Shown here one piece after another: positions 1-7,706 of a stretch of DNA of 18,826 bases (position 1 is its first letter; every line of letters begins with the position of its first letter). The DNA comes from Candidatus Gerdarchaeota archaeon (lineage in GTDB: Archaea; Asgardarchaeota; Heimdallarchaeia; JABLTI01): the NCBI GenBank assembly GCA_016839405.1, contig JAEOUJ010000225.1:1-18826 (forward strand). Reading direction: 5' to 3'. The notes beneath the pieces were generated by a model. It saw only the letters and a list, made by a program, of their open reading frames with translations, searched no databases and was not told the origin of the DNA. The position numbers were made by a program, and so were the translations under genes.

Positions 1-527
1 GCTACATTTACTCCTTTATTCTTAACAAATATTATTCCTATTATTATAGCTAATACTGTAGTTACAATTACTGAAATAATTGGTAAACCTAATCTTGTAT
101 ACCAATTTATTTGACCATTATCTATAAGATCTATTACTAATAAATATAAGAAATAAGGAAATGTTTCTCCAATTAAAATAATAGCTAGCTTCTTTGGTAA
201 AAGTAAAGGAATGGAAATTATTATCCATACTAAGATTAATGATGAAATTGGATAAAGTGACCAGCTTACACTTTTATTTACAATTAAATCAGTAAATAAT
301 GTTATTAATAAAGGAATTAATAAGGTAACACTCAGAATCTCCCATCTTCGAATTCTTGTTTGTTTTTCTGTTCTAATTTTTTCTGGTGCTGGAATTTGGT
401 CTTCTTCAGGATATTTTTTCATCTTTTCAATTGAATTCTCATCCGATTCCTCTATTAAAGAATTACATAATGGACAATGTGTTTTATCAAGTTCTACTTC
501 AACACCACATCGACTGCAATAGGGCAT
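1..527 (-). CDS. zinc-ribbon, multi-helix membrane protein (DUF6320-like), 3' end outside window
   Basis: The gene reads off the left edge, so its C-terminus is missing; about 175 residues are visible. The N-terminus carries a compact zinc ribbon: Cys4, Cys7, Cys18 and Cys21 form two CxxC pairs in the first 21 residues. A charged linker with Glu and Lys/Arg follows, and then roughly four hydrophobic segments that look like transmembrane helices. A WEIL segment opens the first helix and an SWSLYPISS motif lies before the second. This layout resembles the DUF6320 family of zinc-ribbon membrane proteins, whose function I do not know. The ATG at 527 is chosen because the MPYCSRCG start is typical of such proteins. 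An in-frame GTG nine bases upstream is possible, but it also looks like part of the ribosome binding site. It lies 174 bp downstream of truA and may have its own promoter. Confidence 0.7.
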   Translation of the reverse strand, partial: MPYCSRCGVEVELDKTHCPLCNSLIEESDENSIEKMKKYPEEDQIPAPEKIRTEKQTRIRRWEILSVTLLIPLLITLFTDLIVNKSVSWSLYPISSLILVWIIISIPLLLPKKLAIILIGETFPYFLYLLVIDLIDNGQINWYTRLGLPIISVIVTTVLAIIIGIIFVKNKGVNV

Positions 528-552
528 ATTAATCACTTTGTTTGTTTAAATT

Positions 553-567
553 GAGTTTTTAAAACTC
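553..567. promoter_or_regulatory. 15-bp palindrome upstream of the zinc-ribbon membrane gene
   Basis: GAGTTTT and AAAACTC form perfect 7-bp arms around one central T. The site lies 25 bp upstream of the ATG at 527, and its T/A-rich centre could overlap a TATA element. It could be a protein-binding site or a short hairpin. In an AT-rich intergenic region such a palindrome can also arise by chance. Confidence 0.3.
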
Positions 568-701
568 TACTCAAAGTCTAATAATTTCTACTTTTTGTAT
601 TTGAATCTATTAACTATTGAATTTGAATTTATTTTGATAGAATTTATAATATTATTATATTGATGAAATATCTTCTCAAACAAAAGTTAAGCTACATATC
701 A

Positions 702-1547
702 TTATTTCAAAATATCAGATTTCATAAGATTTAGAATTGAGGTCATTGATTTAGAATAACTTAATTTCTCTTTTATTCTCGATTCAATTACTTCCTTCTT
801 TTTTATTGACTCAAATTTAATTTCTGGATATTTCACATCATATAAAACTAGGCCAATTGGTGGAGCTGGTTTTATACCACCTTTTGGTAGTTTCGATTTA
901 GGATTAAGTACTTCATCTATCTTACCCAATTCATATTTCCCTTTGCCAACATCTAGTAATAAAGAAACCATTTTTCTTACCTGATTCCAAAGAAAGCTTC
1001 TTGAAACAAATTCAAATTCTAAAGTACTTTTCATATCAATTAATTTTACATTAGCAGCATCCAATCTAAGTATAGTTGATTTTTGATATCCACTTGCTAA
1101 GATATCAGGTTTTTTGCATAATTTGATAAAATCATGAGTTCCCAATAATTTCTTTATCCCTTCATTCATTAACTCAAGATTTTCATTTGAATACATATGA
1201 TAATATCTATAGACTCGACTTGTTGCGTCTCTTCTTGCATTAAATGAATCATGAACTTTTGCTATAGCCCAAGCATAAATATCATTTGGCAAATGTTGAT
1301 TTATCTCTTCTAAGTATATCTCTTCTTTTAGTGAATCAATTGCTATAACTTGACTAATTGCATTAACTCCTTTATCCGTTCGACCAGCAGCAGAATAACG
1401 AGATGATTTAACTTTAGATGTAATATTTAGAGATTTTAATATTTCTAAAATTGTACCTTCAATTGTTATGATTGTCTTTTTCTGCCTTTGAAATCCTTGA
1501 TAATTCGCACCAAGGTATGCGAATTTTATAGCATATCTATGTAACAT
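702..1547 (-). CDS. truA: tRNA pseudouridine synthase TruA (pseudouridine 38-40)
   Basis: The enzyme isomerises uridines 38-40 in the anticodon stem-loop of tRNAs. The 281-residue protein has the expected length. Near residues 53-63 it shows AGRTDKGVNA, the family signature whose Asp is the catalytic nucleophile. The N-terminal FAYLGANYQGFQRQ strand and the RSFLWNQVRKMVSLLLDVGKG stretch around residues 183-203 are also typical of TruA. The ATG at 1547 gives a normal N-terminus. The gene starts 35 bp after the stop of the cyclin-like gene and probably shares its transcript. The C-terminal 40 residues are rich in Lys, Glu and Ser and extend slightly beyond the conserved core. Confidence 0.95.
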   Translation of the reverse strand: MLHRYAIKFAYLGANYQGFQRQKKTIITIEGTILEILKSLNITSKVKSSRYSAAGRTDKGVNAISQVIAIDSLKEEIYLEEINQHLPNDIYAWAIAKVHDSFNARRDATSRVYRYYHMYSNENLELMNEGIKKLLGTHDFIKLCKKPDILASGYQKSTILRLDAANVKLIDMKSTLEFEFVSRSFLWNQVRKMVSLLLDVGKGKYELGKIDEVLNPKSKLPKGGIKPAPPIGLVLYDVKYPEIKFESIKKKEVIESRIKEKLSYSKSMTSILNLMKSDILK

Positions 1548-1582
1548 ATCTAATAACTCATTATTTCGCTATTAAAAAATCT

Positions 1583-2197
1583 CTATAGCATTTTATTAGA
1601 TAATTGATCTTGAAGATCCGCTTCAATTTTTATTGCTAAATCTCTTCGAAAAACAGGTGGTATGATACGTAAAGTAGTAATTAGCATGTCTAAAATTTGA
1701 TCTATTACATTTTTAACATCAAATGGTTTAATTTCAGCTAATCCTTGAACAATTGCTTCTTCATGAAAAACCTTTACTACAGAAGAAATAACAGCAAATG
1801 TTATACCATCTTTCTCAACATAATAGGGGAAATTTTTTCTATCTCGTAAAGTGAAAAATCCCAATGTATCTACAATTGAACTAACATACCAATCAAGACT
1901 TGCTTCTGTAACATCTAATCTCTCAGCAAACTCTTTCCTTGAGCTATGGTTTGGATAAGAAGCTGGCAATCTGTTTACAACATAAAGCGCAGCAGCATTG
2001 AATGCATTTTGATCTTGCGGTTTCCCTGCTTTATTTATATATTTGGCTACAATTTTCAAGGCAAATACTTTGTAAGACTCTTTTACCGAATATTTTTCAA
2101 AAAAATTATAAGCATTTTTTAAAAAGAGTATTATCTCTTCAACGCTAATATTTTCTTGTAGTAATAAATCAGTTTTACCAAAGGATTCAAGCTTCAA
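1583..2197 (-). CDS. unrecognised protein with one cyclin-like, TFB-repeat-like domain
   Basis: This 204-residue protein is not a family I can name. Residues about 63-125 run NAAALYVVNRLP, a polar gap, SRKEFAERLDVTEASLDW and SSIVDTLGF. This parallels the second cyclin repeat of the TFB encoded at 12121-13113 (AAAVLYIAGI, then TQQQVAEAAKTTPVTLRNR, then KELVAALEI) in helix spacing and hydrophobic pattern. No N-terminal zinc ribbon and no second repeat are visible. The flanking N-terminal (residues 15-55) and C-terminal (residues 130-204) parts appear all-helical. A regulatory or DNA-binding role is an inference from fold resemblance only. The start is TTG at 2197. The gene sits between the longin-like gene (88-bp gap) and truA (35-bp gap), probably co-transcribed with truA. 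Confidence 0.6.
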   Translation of the reverse strand: MKLESFGKTDLLLQENISVEEIILFLKNAYNFFEKYSVKESYKVFALKIVAKYINKAGKPQDQNAFNAAALYVVNRLPASYPNHSSRKEFAERLDVTEASLDWYVSSIVDTLGFFTLRDRKNFPYYVEKDGITFAVISSVVKVFHEEAIVQGLAEIKPFDVKNVIDQILDMLITTLRIIPPVFRRDLAIKIEADLQDQLSNKML

Positions 2198-2285
2198 TTT
2201 ACGAATCTACCCTTATTTCAATTATAGGATTTCTCTTTTATCTTTTGTGCTATTCGGAAATAGAGGTACTTCTAGTCGAGAAAAA

Positions 2286-2759
2286 TTATTTCCTTCTAAA
2301 ATGCGATAGAATCTTTTTCCAAAAGGGTTCTTTTTCAAGTGGTACATCCTTTTTAGCTTCATTATGTACTATATTTAACTTTACAAGATCTTGATCAAAT
2401 TCATAAAATCCTTCTGTACTAAAAGCTAAAGAATCTAACTTGGATTCAAATTTATCAATAAAAGCTTTGTGAGTTTTTTCTAACTGTTCTTTTATTATAA
2501 CATCATCTTCATTCAATGGATTTGTAAAAACGATGATCAGATCTTTTTCTTCATCAATTTTAAAATCAAGCTTAAAGTCACTAAAAATAACAGATTTAAT
2601 GCCCTGTTTACTGAAAGTTTCCTTAGAATAAGAAAACAATGCTGCAAGAAAACCGCTTTGTAAAGCATGGTCTGGGTGAGTCTTACAAGTTGAACCTCCA
2701 TAACATTTAGCAAATAAAGGAACACCTGAAGATTTTAAAATTATTATATCATCAGTCAA
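2286..2759 (-). CDS. longin-domain-like protein next to the Rab-like GTPase
   Basis: The 157-residue protein shows a longin-like pattern over residues 4-115. It begins with a beta strand (IIILKSSGVPLFAKCY), continues with a helix (ALQSGFLAALFSYSKETF), then the strands KSVIFSDFKLDFKID and DLIIVFTNP, and a long amphipathic helix (KEQLEKTHKAFIDKFESKL). This is the fold seen in AP-complex small subunits, TRAPP subunits and SNARE N-termini, where it mediates contacts with small GTPases and membranes. The tail is basic (FWKKILSHFRRK) and could bind acidic lipids. The TTG start at 2759 is supported by a GGTGA ribosome binding site on the minus strand (2768-2772) with an 8-nt spacer. The gene begins 28 bp after the stop of the Rab-like GTPase, so co-transcription is likely. 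A roadblock-type fold is the main alternative. Confidence 0.65.
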   Translation of the reverse strand: MTDDIIILKSSGVPLFAKCYGGSTCKTHPDHALQSGFLAALFSYSKETFSKQGIKSVIFSDFKLDFKIDEEKDLIIVFTNPLNEDDVIIKEQLEKTHKAFIDKFESKLDSLAFSTEGFYEFDQDLVKLNIVHNEAKKDVPLEKEPFWKKILSHFRRK

Positions 2760-2787
2760 TTATGATTTCACCCTATATTATTGATTA

Positions 2788-4503
2788 TCAGATTATGTAA
2801 CGCCCACATTTAACACAATAATATTTCTTGTATTGTCGAATATATTTTGTTTCTTCGCCACATATTGGACAATGATGTTTCTTTTCAGGTGTATCAATTG
2901 ACAAAGGTTGTTTAATATCTAAATCAGTTTCATCGATTTTTGACATATCTTTCAATTCAGAAATCATTGCACTAGATAATTCAGTACCAATTACACCATC
3001 ATCTTCTTCTAATGGCATATCCTCATCTTCATCATCTATTGCTAATAATGGTTCTTCATCAGGAATTTCAACTAATTCATCATCAGGTATATCAGCCAAG
3101 CTACGGATAGAAGTAGTACTATTTTCTTTTGGTTTTTCATTAACAGTATCAAAGGAATTTTCTTCATCGTCTATTTCTTCTTCATCATAGTCTGATGGTA
3201 CCGTTTCAAGGAGGCTTTCAAGTACTTTTTGATCTTGTTCTAATTTTTCATCCTCGGTTTCGGCATCTATTTCAGAAGAATCAATAGATGCTGAATAATC
3301 GGATTCTGATAAATCTTCCTCCTCAATAATTTGTTCTTTTTCTTCTAAATCTATAGCTGATTCCTCATATGTTTCCATTTGATCTTTCGTTTCAATATCA
3401 GGTATTTCGGTTGGAGGTGGTAATTTTGTTAGTATATCAATACTTTCATCTAATTGATCATCTTCTTGAATTATTTCTTCATCTACAGGTTCAGTTAGAA
3501 ATTCATCAGTTTTGCTATATGATATTTCTTCTTCCAGATCTTTCAAACGTTCTGTTAAACTATCTAATTTGCTGTTTATTTGTACAAGTACTTTTTCAAG
3601 TTCAGAGCTTATTTTTGGTGCTTTTTCATCTTCAACATGGGATTGCTCTTCGATAGCACTTTTTGAAGTTGTTATAATCCTTTCTCCTTCATCTGTGCGT
3701 TCCCGTCCAATTATTATTTCATCGGTCTCATCTAGGACTGACATTACCTCTGCAATAAGACGTTCTGTTTCTTCTTGAGCTTCATCTTCTATCATTATTG
3801 ACTTAGTTGTGGATGGTATTGTATCAACAACTTCTGTAGCAATTGTTTCAGTTTCTGTTTCTATAGCTTCCAAATCAGGCTCAATTTCGGGTTCTTCTTT
3901 AGATATATCCTCAATAACAGGAATTTCTTCCTTTGGTTTTAAAGGGCTTATTCCCTCTCGCTCCAATAAGCATTTTGCCATTATATCAAATGCTATATCA
4001 ATATTCTCACCTGTTAATGCAGAGGTTTCTATGTATTCACAGTTCAGACCCGAGCTCTCTCTTAATGCTTGAGCATATTTAACACCCATATCACGAGTTA
4101 TTTCTCTTTGATCCTTTAAATCAATTTTATTAGCACAAATAACAAAAATTTCAATTGTTCCATTTGAATAACGAATTGCTTCGTCAACCCAGGTTGAAAG
4201 ATTTTTCAGTGATTTAGCATTTGTTACATCAAAAACCAAAAAACAGCCAGTTGCTCCTCCATAAAAACTAGAACGGATGTATTTGTATTTATCTTGACCA
4301 GCTAAATCCCAAACTTGAAATCCTATAGTTAAATCTCCAAGTCTTAATTTATAAGAAGAAAAATCAGCCCCTACTGTAGATATATATTCCTCAGCAAAAT
4401 GCTCTCCCATAGCACGTTTACGAATAGTTGTTTTACCAACAAAAGAATCACCTGTTAAAACAATTTTCCATAGGAAGTCTGATTGTTTTTTATCTTCCAT
4501 CAT
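2788..4503 (-). CDS. Rab/Ras-like small GTPase with long acidic linker and C-terminal zinc ribbon
   Basis: Residues 12-180 form a complete Ras-superfamily G domain. It has the P-loop GDSFVGKTT (18-26), switch I Thr43 in STVGADF, the G3 motif DLAGQ (66-70), G4 NKID (125-128) and G5 ETSAL (159-163). The switch I sequence and the FYGGATG segment are most Rab-like. Residues about 190-540 are extremely rich in Glu, Asp, Ser and Ile and are probably disordered, interrupted near residues 300-335 by a heptad-like helix (KVLVQINSKLDSLTERLKDLEEE). The C-terminus ends in a zinc ribbon with C545, C548, C563 and C566 rather than a prenylation CAAX or CC motif. At 571 residues it is about three times the normal Rab length. 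The ATG-ATG start makes the first two codons interchangeable. It is the first gene of a minus-strand cluster, followed by the longin-like gene. Confidence 0.9.
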   Translation of the reverse strand: MMEDKKQSDFLWKIVLTGDSFVGKTTIRKRAMGEHFAEEYISTVGADFSSYKLRLGDLTIGFQVWDLAGQDKYKYIRSSFYGGATGCFLVFDVTNAKSLKNLSTWVDEAIRYSNGTIEIFVICANKIDLKDQREITRDMGVKYAQALRESSGLNCEYIETSALTGENIDIAFDIMAKCLLEREGISPLKPKEEIPVIEDISKEEPEIEPDLEAIETETETIATEVVDTIPSTTKSIMIEDEAQEETERLIAEVMSVLDETDEIIIGRERTDEGERIITTSKSAIEEQSHVEDEKAPKISSELEKVLVQINSKLDSLTERLKDLEEEISYSKTDEFLTEPVDEEIIQEDDQLDESIDILTKLPPPTEIPDIETKDQMETYEESAIDLEEKEQIIEEEDLSESDYSASIDSSEIDAETEDEKLEQDQKVLESLLETVPSDYDEEEIDDEENSFDTVNEKPKENSTTSIRSLADIPDDELVEIPDEEPLLAIDDEDEDMPLEEDDGVIGTELSSAMISELKDMSKIDETDLDIKQPLSIDTPEKKHHCPICGEETKYIRQYKKYYCVKCGRYII

Positions 4504-4829
4504 TTTAGTAGCGCCTTTTCTTTATTCGTTTATTGAGTATTATTAGAGAGGTTTTTGCCTAATAAAGAGATTAATTAGCAATAAATAAATTACTTCCATT
4601 GTTCTTTACTCTTTCGCTAAATAAATAAATTTAATTTAAAAAAATAAAAAATCAACTTTAATTCACGTTTTTTCACTGTTTTTTATACAATTATAATCGA
4701 GAAAATATCCTAATATTACAATCCCTTATTTTCAATAAAAATATCTTATTTTATAATTAGATATAAAATAATAAGTCACTTTGGGACAAAAATTTCATTT
4801 GAAAAATAAAATTCGAGTGTGAGATTAAA
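4504..4829. other. divergent intergenic region, AT-rich promoter space
   Basis: This 326-bp gap separates the minus-strand GTPase cluster from the plus-strand FYVE-like/GRAM gene. It contains no open reading frame of note and no RNA gene that I can recognise. A TATA-like ATATAAAATA at 4761-4770 lies about 60 bp before the TTG start at 4830 and is a reasonable promoter for that gene. AATAAATAAATT-type repeats near 4580-4635 are simple AT-rich sequence. No clear ribosome binding site precedes either flanking start, which fits short-leader or leaderless transcripts. Confidence 0.5.
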
Positions 4830-6317
4830 TTGGGATACGACCCTAATTCAAAATGTGTAAAATGCTATCAGAGATCGAGATTCTTATATTATTGTGAACA
4901 TTGTTGTGGAACTTTCTGTTCTGATTGTATTGCTACAGAAAAAACTGAATGCACATATTGTAAATTTTGCTCTCATATAAGTGTAGGAAATAAATGTGAA
5001 AAATGTGGTAAAATAAATCATGTCCCAGTCGCTAGGAAGATTAAACTATGCCCTAATTGCTCATCAGCGAAGCTTAAAGATATTAATAAAAAGATTAGTG
5101 GACTAACATCAGAATTTTATGAAGCTATAGAAGCAATTAATCATGGATTAATTACCATTAAAACTTTTGCAGATAAATATTCTAACATAATAATAAATGC
5201 TAAACAATTACGTAGGGAACGTTTTGGGTTATACCCATCTATTGAAAATGGTTTATTTCGAATATCTGGGCTTTTTTATGAGACGACACAAAGAGCTTCA
5301 GAATTATTAGATAAAGTTTGTCAACACATCTATCATGAAACAAAAGCACTAAATCTTAGAACAAACATTCCAATTAGTCAACTTATCTCTGTAGATAAGA
5401 TTATTAAAACAATAAGAACTCATGCTCGAAGTTATACCAATTTAATTGAAGATTTTCTAGAAAAACCACGTAATGAATTATTAGATATTGAAGGTAAAAT
5501 TGCTGAATTAAAGAATTACTCATTTCTTTTTGATGAAGTTCTTGATCGTTTTGAACCTGGTAACTATGAATTGAAAATTGCTGCATTTCCAAAAATAAAA
5601 ATGCTATTTTCTAATGAAAAAAGCAAAAAAACTGGTACACTTTTTATAACAAATAAAAAATTATACTTTTTACCACAATACCGATTTATTTTCAATTTCT
5701 ATGGAAAATTAAGAGAAATCCCCATATCGGCAATTAGAGATATTGAAACAAAATCAAAAATCATTTTTGGAAATCAAATAATAATTAATTTCCCACAAAA
5801 AAAGAAAATAAAAATTAAGGGATCAAATATAGTTTTGGAGCAATTGAATACATTATTTAGCAACTTATTTAATATGAATGAGAATTTTATTTCAAATGAC
5901 ATTTATACTATTGAAGATTATAGCTCTAGCTTGAATTTCCATAATTTACAAGAAAGGATTGAAAGAAGAATTAAAGATTTAAAGGAAATACCATTTTCTA
6001 GAACTTTTGCTCCTACGGAAATTAGAAAACCCTGGCATCCTCCTAGACCATTGCCAAGAGAAACTGAAGAAGTTCGTACACTGAGAATTGAATTAAATGC
6101 TGCTAAGGACACATTACGAGAATTGATCAAAGCATTTAATGATAGAACAATTTCACCTGAAGTTTATTTTGCAAGAAGAGAGAAAACAAAACAAAGAATT
6201 TTAACATTACAGGAAGAACTTACTGAAGCTCAAAAATCAAGGATGGGCGTTGAAAGGCTTAATGAATTGCTTAATTATTATTCAGGAAACCAACCACAAC
6301 ATTATACATCAAGATAA
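4830..6317 (+). CDS. FYVE-like zinc-finger, coiled-coil and GRAM/PH-like domain protein
   Basis: Three parts are visible in this 495-residue protein. Residues 9-77 hold CxxC pairs at C9/C12, C22/C25, C30/C33, C41/C44, C56/C59 and C74/C77. The CEHCCGTFCSDC block has the C-x2-C-x4-C-x2-C spacing of FYVE-type cross-brace zinc fingers, but the basic phosphoinositide-binding RRHHC motif is absent. Residues about 85-235 look helical. Residues about 240-350 form a GRAM/PH-like beta domain: an FEPGNYE entry strand, GTLFITNKKLYFLPQ, then REIPISAIRDIE. A predicted coiled coil follows at about 415-485. In eukaryotes GRAM and FYVE domains act at membranes, so membrane-surface scaffolding is inferred here. 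The start is TTG; no in-frame ATG lies nearby upstream. It is transcribed divergently from the Rab-like GTPase and is followed by an MglA-like GTPase. Confidence 0.75.
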   Translation: MGYDPNSKCVKCYQRSRFLYYCEHCCGTFCSDCIATEKTECTYCKFCSHISVGNKCEKCGKINHVPVARKIKLCPNCSSAKLKDINKKISGLTSEFYEAIEAINHGLITIKTFADKYSNIIINAKQLRRERFGLYPSIENGLFRISGLFYETTQRASELLDKVCQHIYHETKALNLRTNIPISQLISVDKIIKTIRTHARSYTNLIEDFLEKPRNELLDIEGKIAELKNYSFLFDEVLDRFEPGNYELKIAAFPKIKMLFSNEKSKKTGTLFITNKKLYFLPQYRFIFNFYGKLREIPISAIRDIETKSKIIFGNQIIINFPQKKKIKIKGSNIVLEQLNTLFSNLFNMNENFISNDIYTIEDYSSSLNFHNLQERIERRIKDLKEIPFSRTFAPTEIRKPWHPPRPLPRETEEVRTLRIELNAAKDTLRELIKAFNDRTISPEVYFARREKTKQRILTLQEELTEAQKSRMGVERLNELLNYYSGNQPQHYTSR

Positions 6318-6438
6318 AAAATGTTAAATTTAAGTGTTAAATTTTACCTCTAAAGCATGATTTTTAAGCAAATCCTTAAATTATTTACACAGAAAAAATT
6401 ATAATCACATATCAATCCCAATATACTTAATATCCAAT

Positions 6439-6443
6439 GAGGT
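6439..6443 (+). promoter_or_regulatory. ribosome binding site that fixes the TTG start of the MglA-like GTPase
   Basis: GAGGT matches the archaeal anti-SD (ACCTC) and ends nine bases before the TTG at 6453. It overlaps an out-of-frame ATG at 6437 whose reading frame stops after nine codons. That ATG is therefore not the start of the GTPase. Confidence 0.7.
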
Positions 6444-6452
6444 TTTCCAACA

Positions 6453-7016
6453 TTGCGAAAGGATAGTCAAGGACGAATTCATTTAAAAATAGTATTCTAT
6501 GGACCTTCTCTTAGTGGTAAAACAACTGGTTTACGTTGGCTCTACGATCAAATCGAAGGATTAACAAAAGGTGGTTTTACTTCTATAGCGGATCCAACAG
6601 GTAGAACTCTTTACTTTGATTTTACGCCATTTTCCGCATCAGGTAGGGTTATTTTAGATGCTTATACAGTAGCAGGTCAAACAAGACACAAAAGCCAAAG
6701 AAAAGTCATTCTTAGAGGAGTAGATGGAATTATACTTGTTCTTGATTCCACACCTGAAATGATAGAATATAATAAAGAATCTGTTGATGAATTAAAAGAC
6801 TTTTTAGGAGATCGTTTTGGTACAGAGGTCCCTATTGTAATAGCTTTAAATAAACGCGATGTTCCTAATGCATTAACTCGTCCTGAATTGCTTGCAGGCC
6901 TTGATCTAGATGGATATCCTGTTTATGAAACAATTGCTACAAAAGGTATTGGTATTAAACGAGCTTTTCAATCAATTGCTCGCGAAATTCTATTGAAGCA
7001 ATTATATGGAAAATAA
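6453..7016 (+). CDS. MglA-like small Ras-family GTPase
   Basis: This 187-residue single-domain GTPase has the P-loop GPSLSGKTT (17-25), a GRTLYFDF strand (50-57), a G3 region TVAGQ (72-76), G4 NKRD (133-136) and G5 ETIATKG (159-165). The YGPSLSGKTT P-loop, Thr instead of Asp in G3, and the ATKGIGI ending are hallmarks of the MglA group. In bacteria MglA controls cell polarity with its roadblock partner MglB; archaeal members are numerous but mostly uncharacterised. No lipidation motif or membrane helix is present. No MglB/roadblock gene is adjacent. The preceding FYVE-like/GRAM gene ends 135 bp upstream, and the longin-like protein at 2286-2759 is a possible regulator encoded in the same region. 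Confidence 0.9.
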   Translation: MRKDSQGRIHLKIVFYGPSLSGKTTGLRWLYDQIEGLTKGGFTSIADPTGRTLYFDFTPFSASGRVILDAYTVAGQTRHKSQRKVILRGVDGIILVLDSTPEMIEYNKESVDELKDFLGDRFGTEVPIVIALNKRDVPNALTRPELLAGLDLDGYPVYETIATKGIGIKRAFQSIAREILLKQLYGK

Positions 7017-7174
7017 ATTTCATTTTTATTTTCATTAACTTAATGCTTTAATTTAATTCAAAAATTAGAAATGAAAAATAAATATAATTTTATGTCATAA
7101 TTTTATAATTTTTTAAAGCAGTAATTTAATAGTATTTTTTTCTTAATGTTAATTATCAAATTTATTTTATGAAT

Positions 7175-7180
7175 GGAGGT
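7175..7180 (+). promoter_or_regulatory. strong ribosome binding site choosing the peroxiredoxin start at 7190
   Basis: GGAGGT is a perfect anti-SD match nine bases before the ATG at 7190. An upstream in-frame ATG at 7169 would place this element inside the coding region and would add seven residues not expected in the family. The 7190 start is therefore preferred. Confidence 0.85.
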
Positions 7181-7189
7181 ATTGAATTA

Positions 7190-7663
7190 ATGCTAAAAGT
7201 GAAAATTGGAGATAAAGCTCCTGAATTTTGTTTAACTGAAACAAGTGGTTCTGAAATTTGTTTGAAGGATTACCACGGAAAATGGGTAGTAATTTACTTT
7301 TATCCAAAGGATAATACAAAAGGTTGTACTCTAGAAGCAATAGATTTCACACAAAGCTTGGATGATTTTGAAAAAATGAATGCAATTGTTTTAGGCATTA
7401 GCCCAGACTCAATTAAAAGTCATCAAAAATTTACTGACAAACATGAATTGAAAGTTCAATTACTTAGTGATGAAAATCAAAAAGTATTAGAAAAATATGG
7501 TGTTTGGCAAGAAAAATCAATGTATGGAAAAACGTATTTTGGTGTTGTTAGAAGTACTATATTAGTTAATCCAGAAGGAAAAATTGCTGAAATTTGGGAA
7601 AAAGTACAAGTTAAAGATCATGTTGAGAATGTAAAGCAAAAATTAAAAGAACTTCAAAGTTGA
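7190..7663 (+). CDS. peroxiredoxin, Bcp/PrxQ type, without the usual resolving cysteine
   Basis: The enzyme reduces hydrogen peroxide and organic hydroperoxides with a peroxidatic cysteine. The 157-residue protein starts with the typical IGDKAPEF strand and contains [17 protein letters not shown], where C46 is the peroxidatic residue in the T-x-x-C motif. In the classic Bcp two-Cys form a resolving Cys lies five residues later; here that position is Ile51. C14 and C24 are the only other cysteines in the first half. It may therefore act as a one-Cys enzyme or use an external thiol. The [12 protein letters not shown] strand near residues 124-135 provides the conserved Arg. It is followed closely by a thioredoxin-fold DUF255 gene, though a terminator-like hairpin separates them. 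Confidence 0.93.
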   Translation: MLKVKIGDKAPEFCLTETSGSEICLKDYHGKWVVIYFYPKDNTKGCTLEAIDFTQSLDDFEKMNAIVLGISPDSIKSHQKFTDKHELKVQLLSDENQKVLEKYGVWQEKSMYGKTYFGVVRSTILVNPEGKIAEIWEKVQVKDHVENVKQKLKELQS

Positions 7664-7693
7664 TTTAGATTTTCTAAATCTTTTTATTTTTTT
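7662..7693 (+). terminator. hairpin with T-rich tail after the peroxiredoxin gene
   Basis: GATTTAGA (7662-7669) pairs perfectly with TCTAAATC (7673-7680) around a three-base loop. The hairpin is followed by a run of T broken by one A (7681-7693). It overlaps the last two bases of the stop codon. T-rich tails alone can terminate archaeal transcription. The downstream gene begins 14 bases later, so some read-through is likely. Confidence 0.6.
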
Positions 7694-7706
7694 GGTGAAT
7701 TTATTT

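Noticed and set aside
3369..4072. Three plus-strand reading frames opposite the acidic linker of the Rab-like GTPase
   Set aside because: They are antisense shadows of Glu/Asp/Ser-rich codons, with low-complexity Ser/Leu/Ile translations, and no ribosome binding site was recognised.
7169..7189. Upstream ATG start for the peroxiredoxin
   Set aside because: A perfect GGAGGT site lies between this ATG and the ATG at 7190, and the extra residues do not fit the family.
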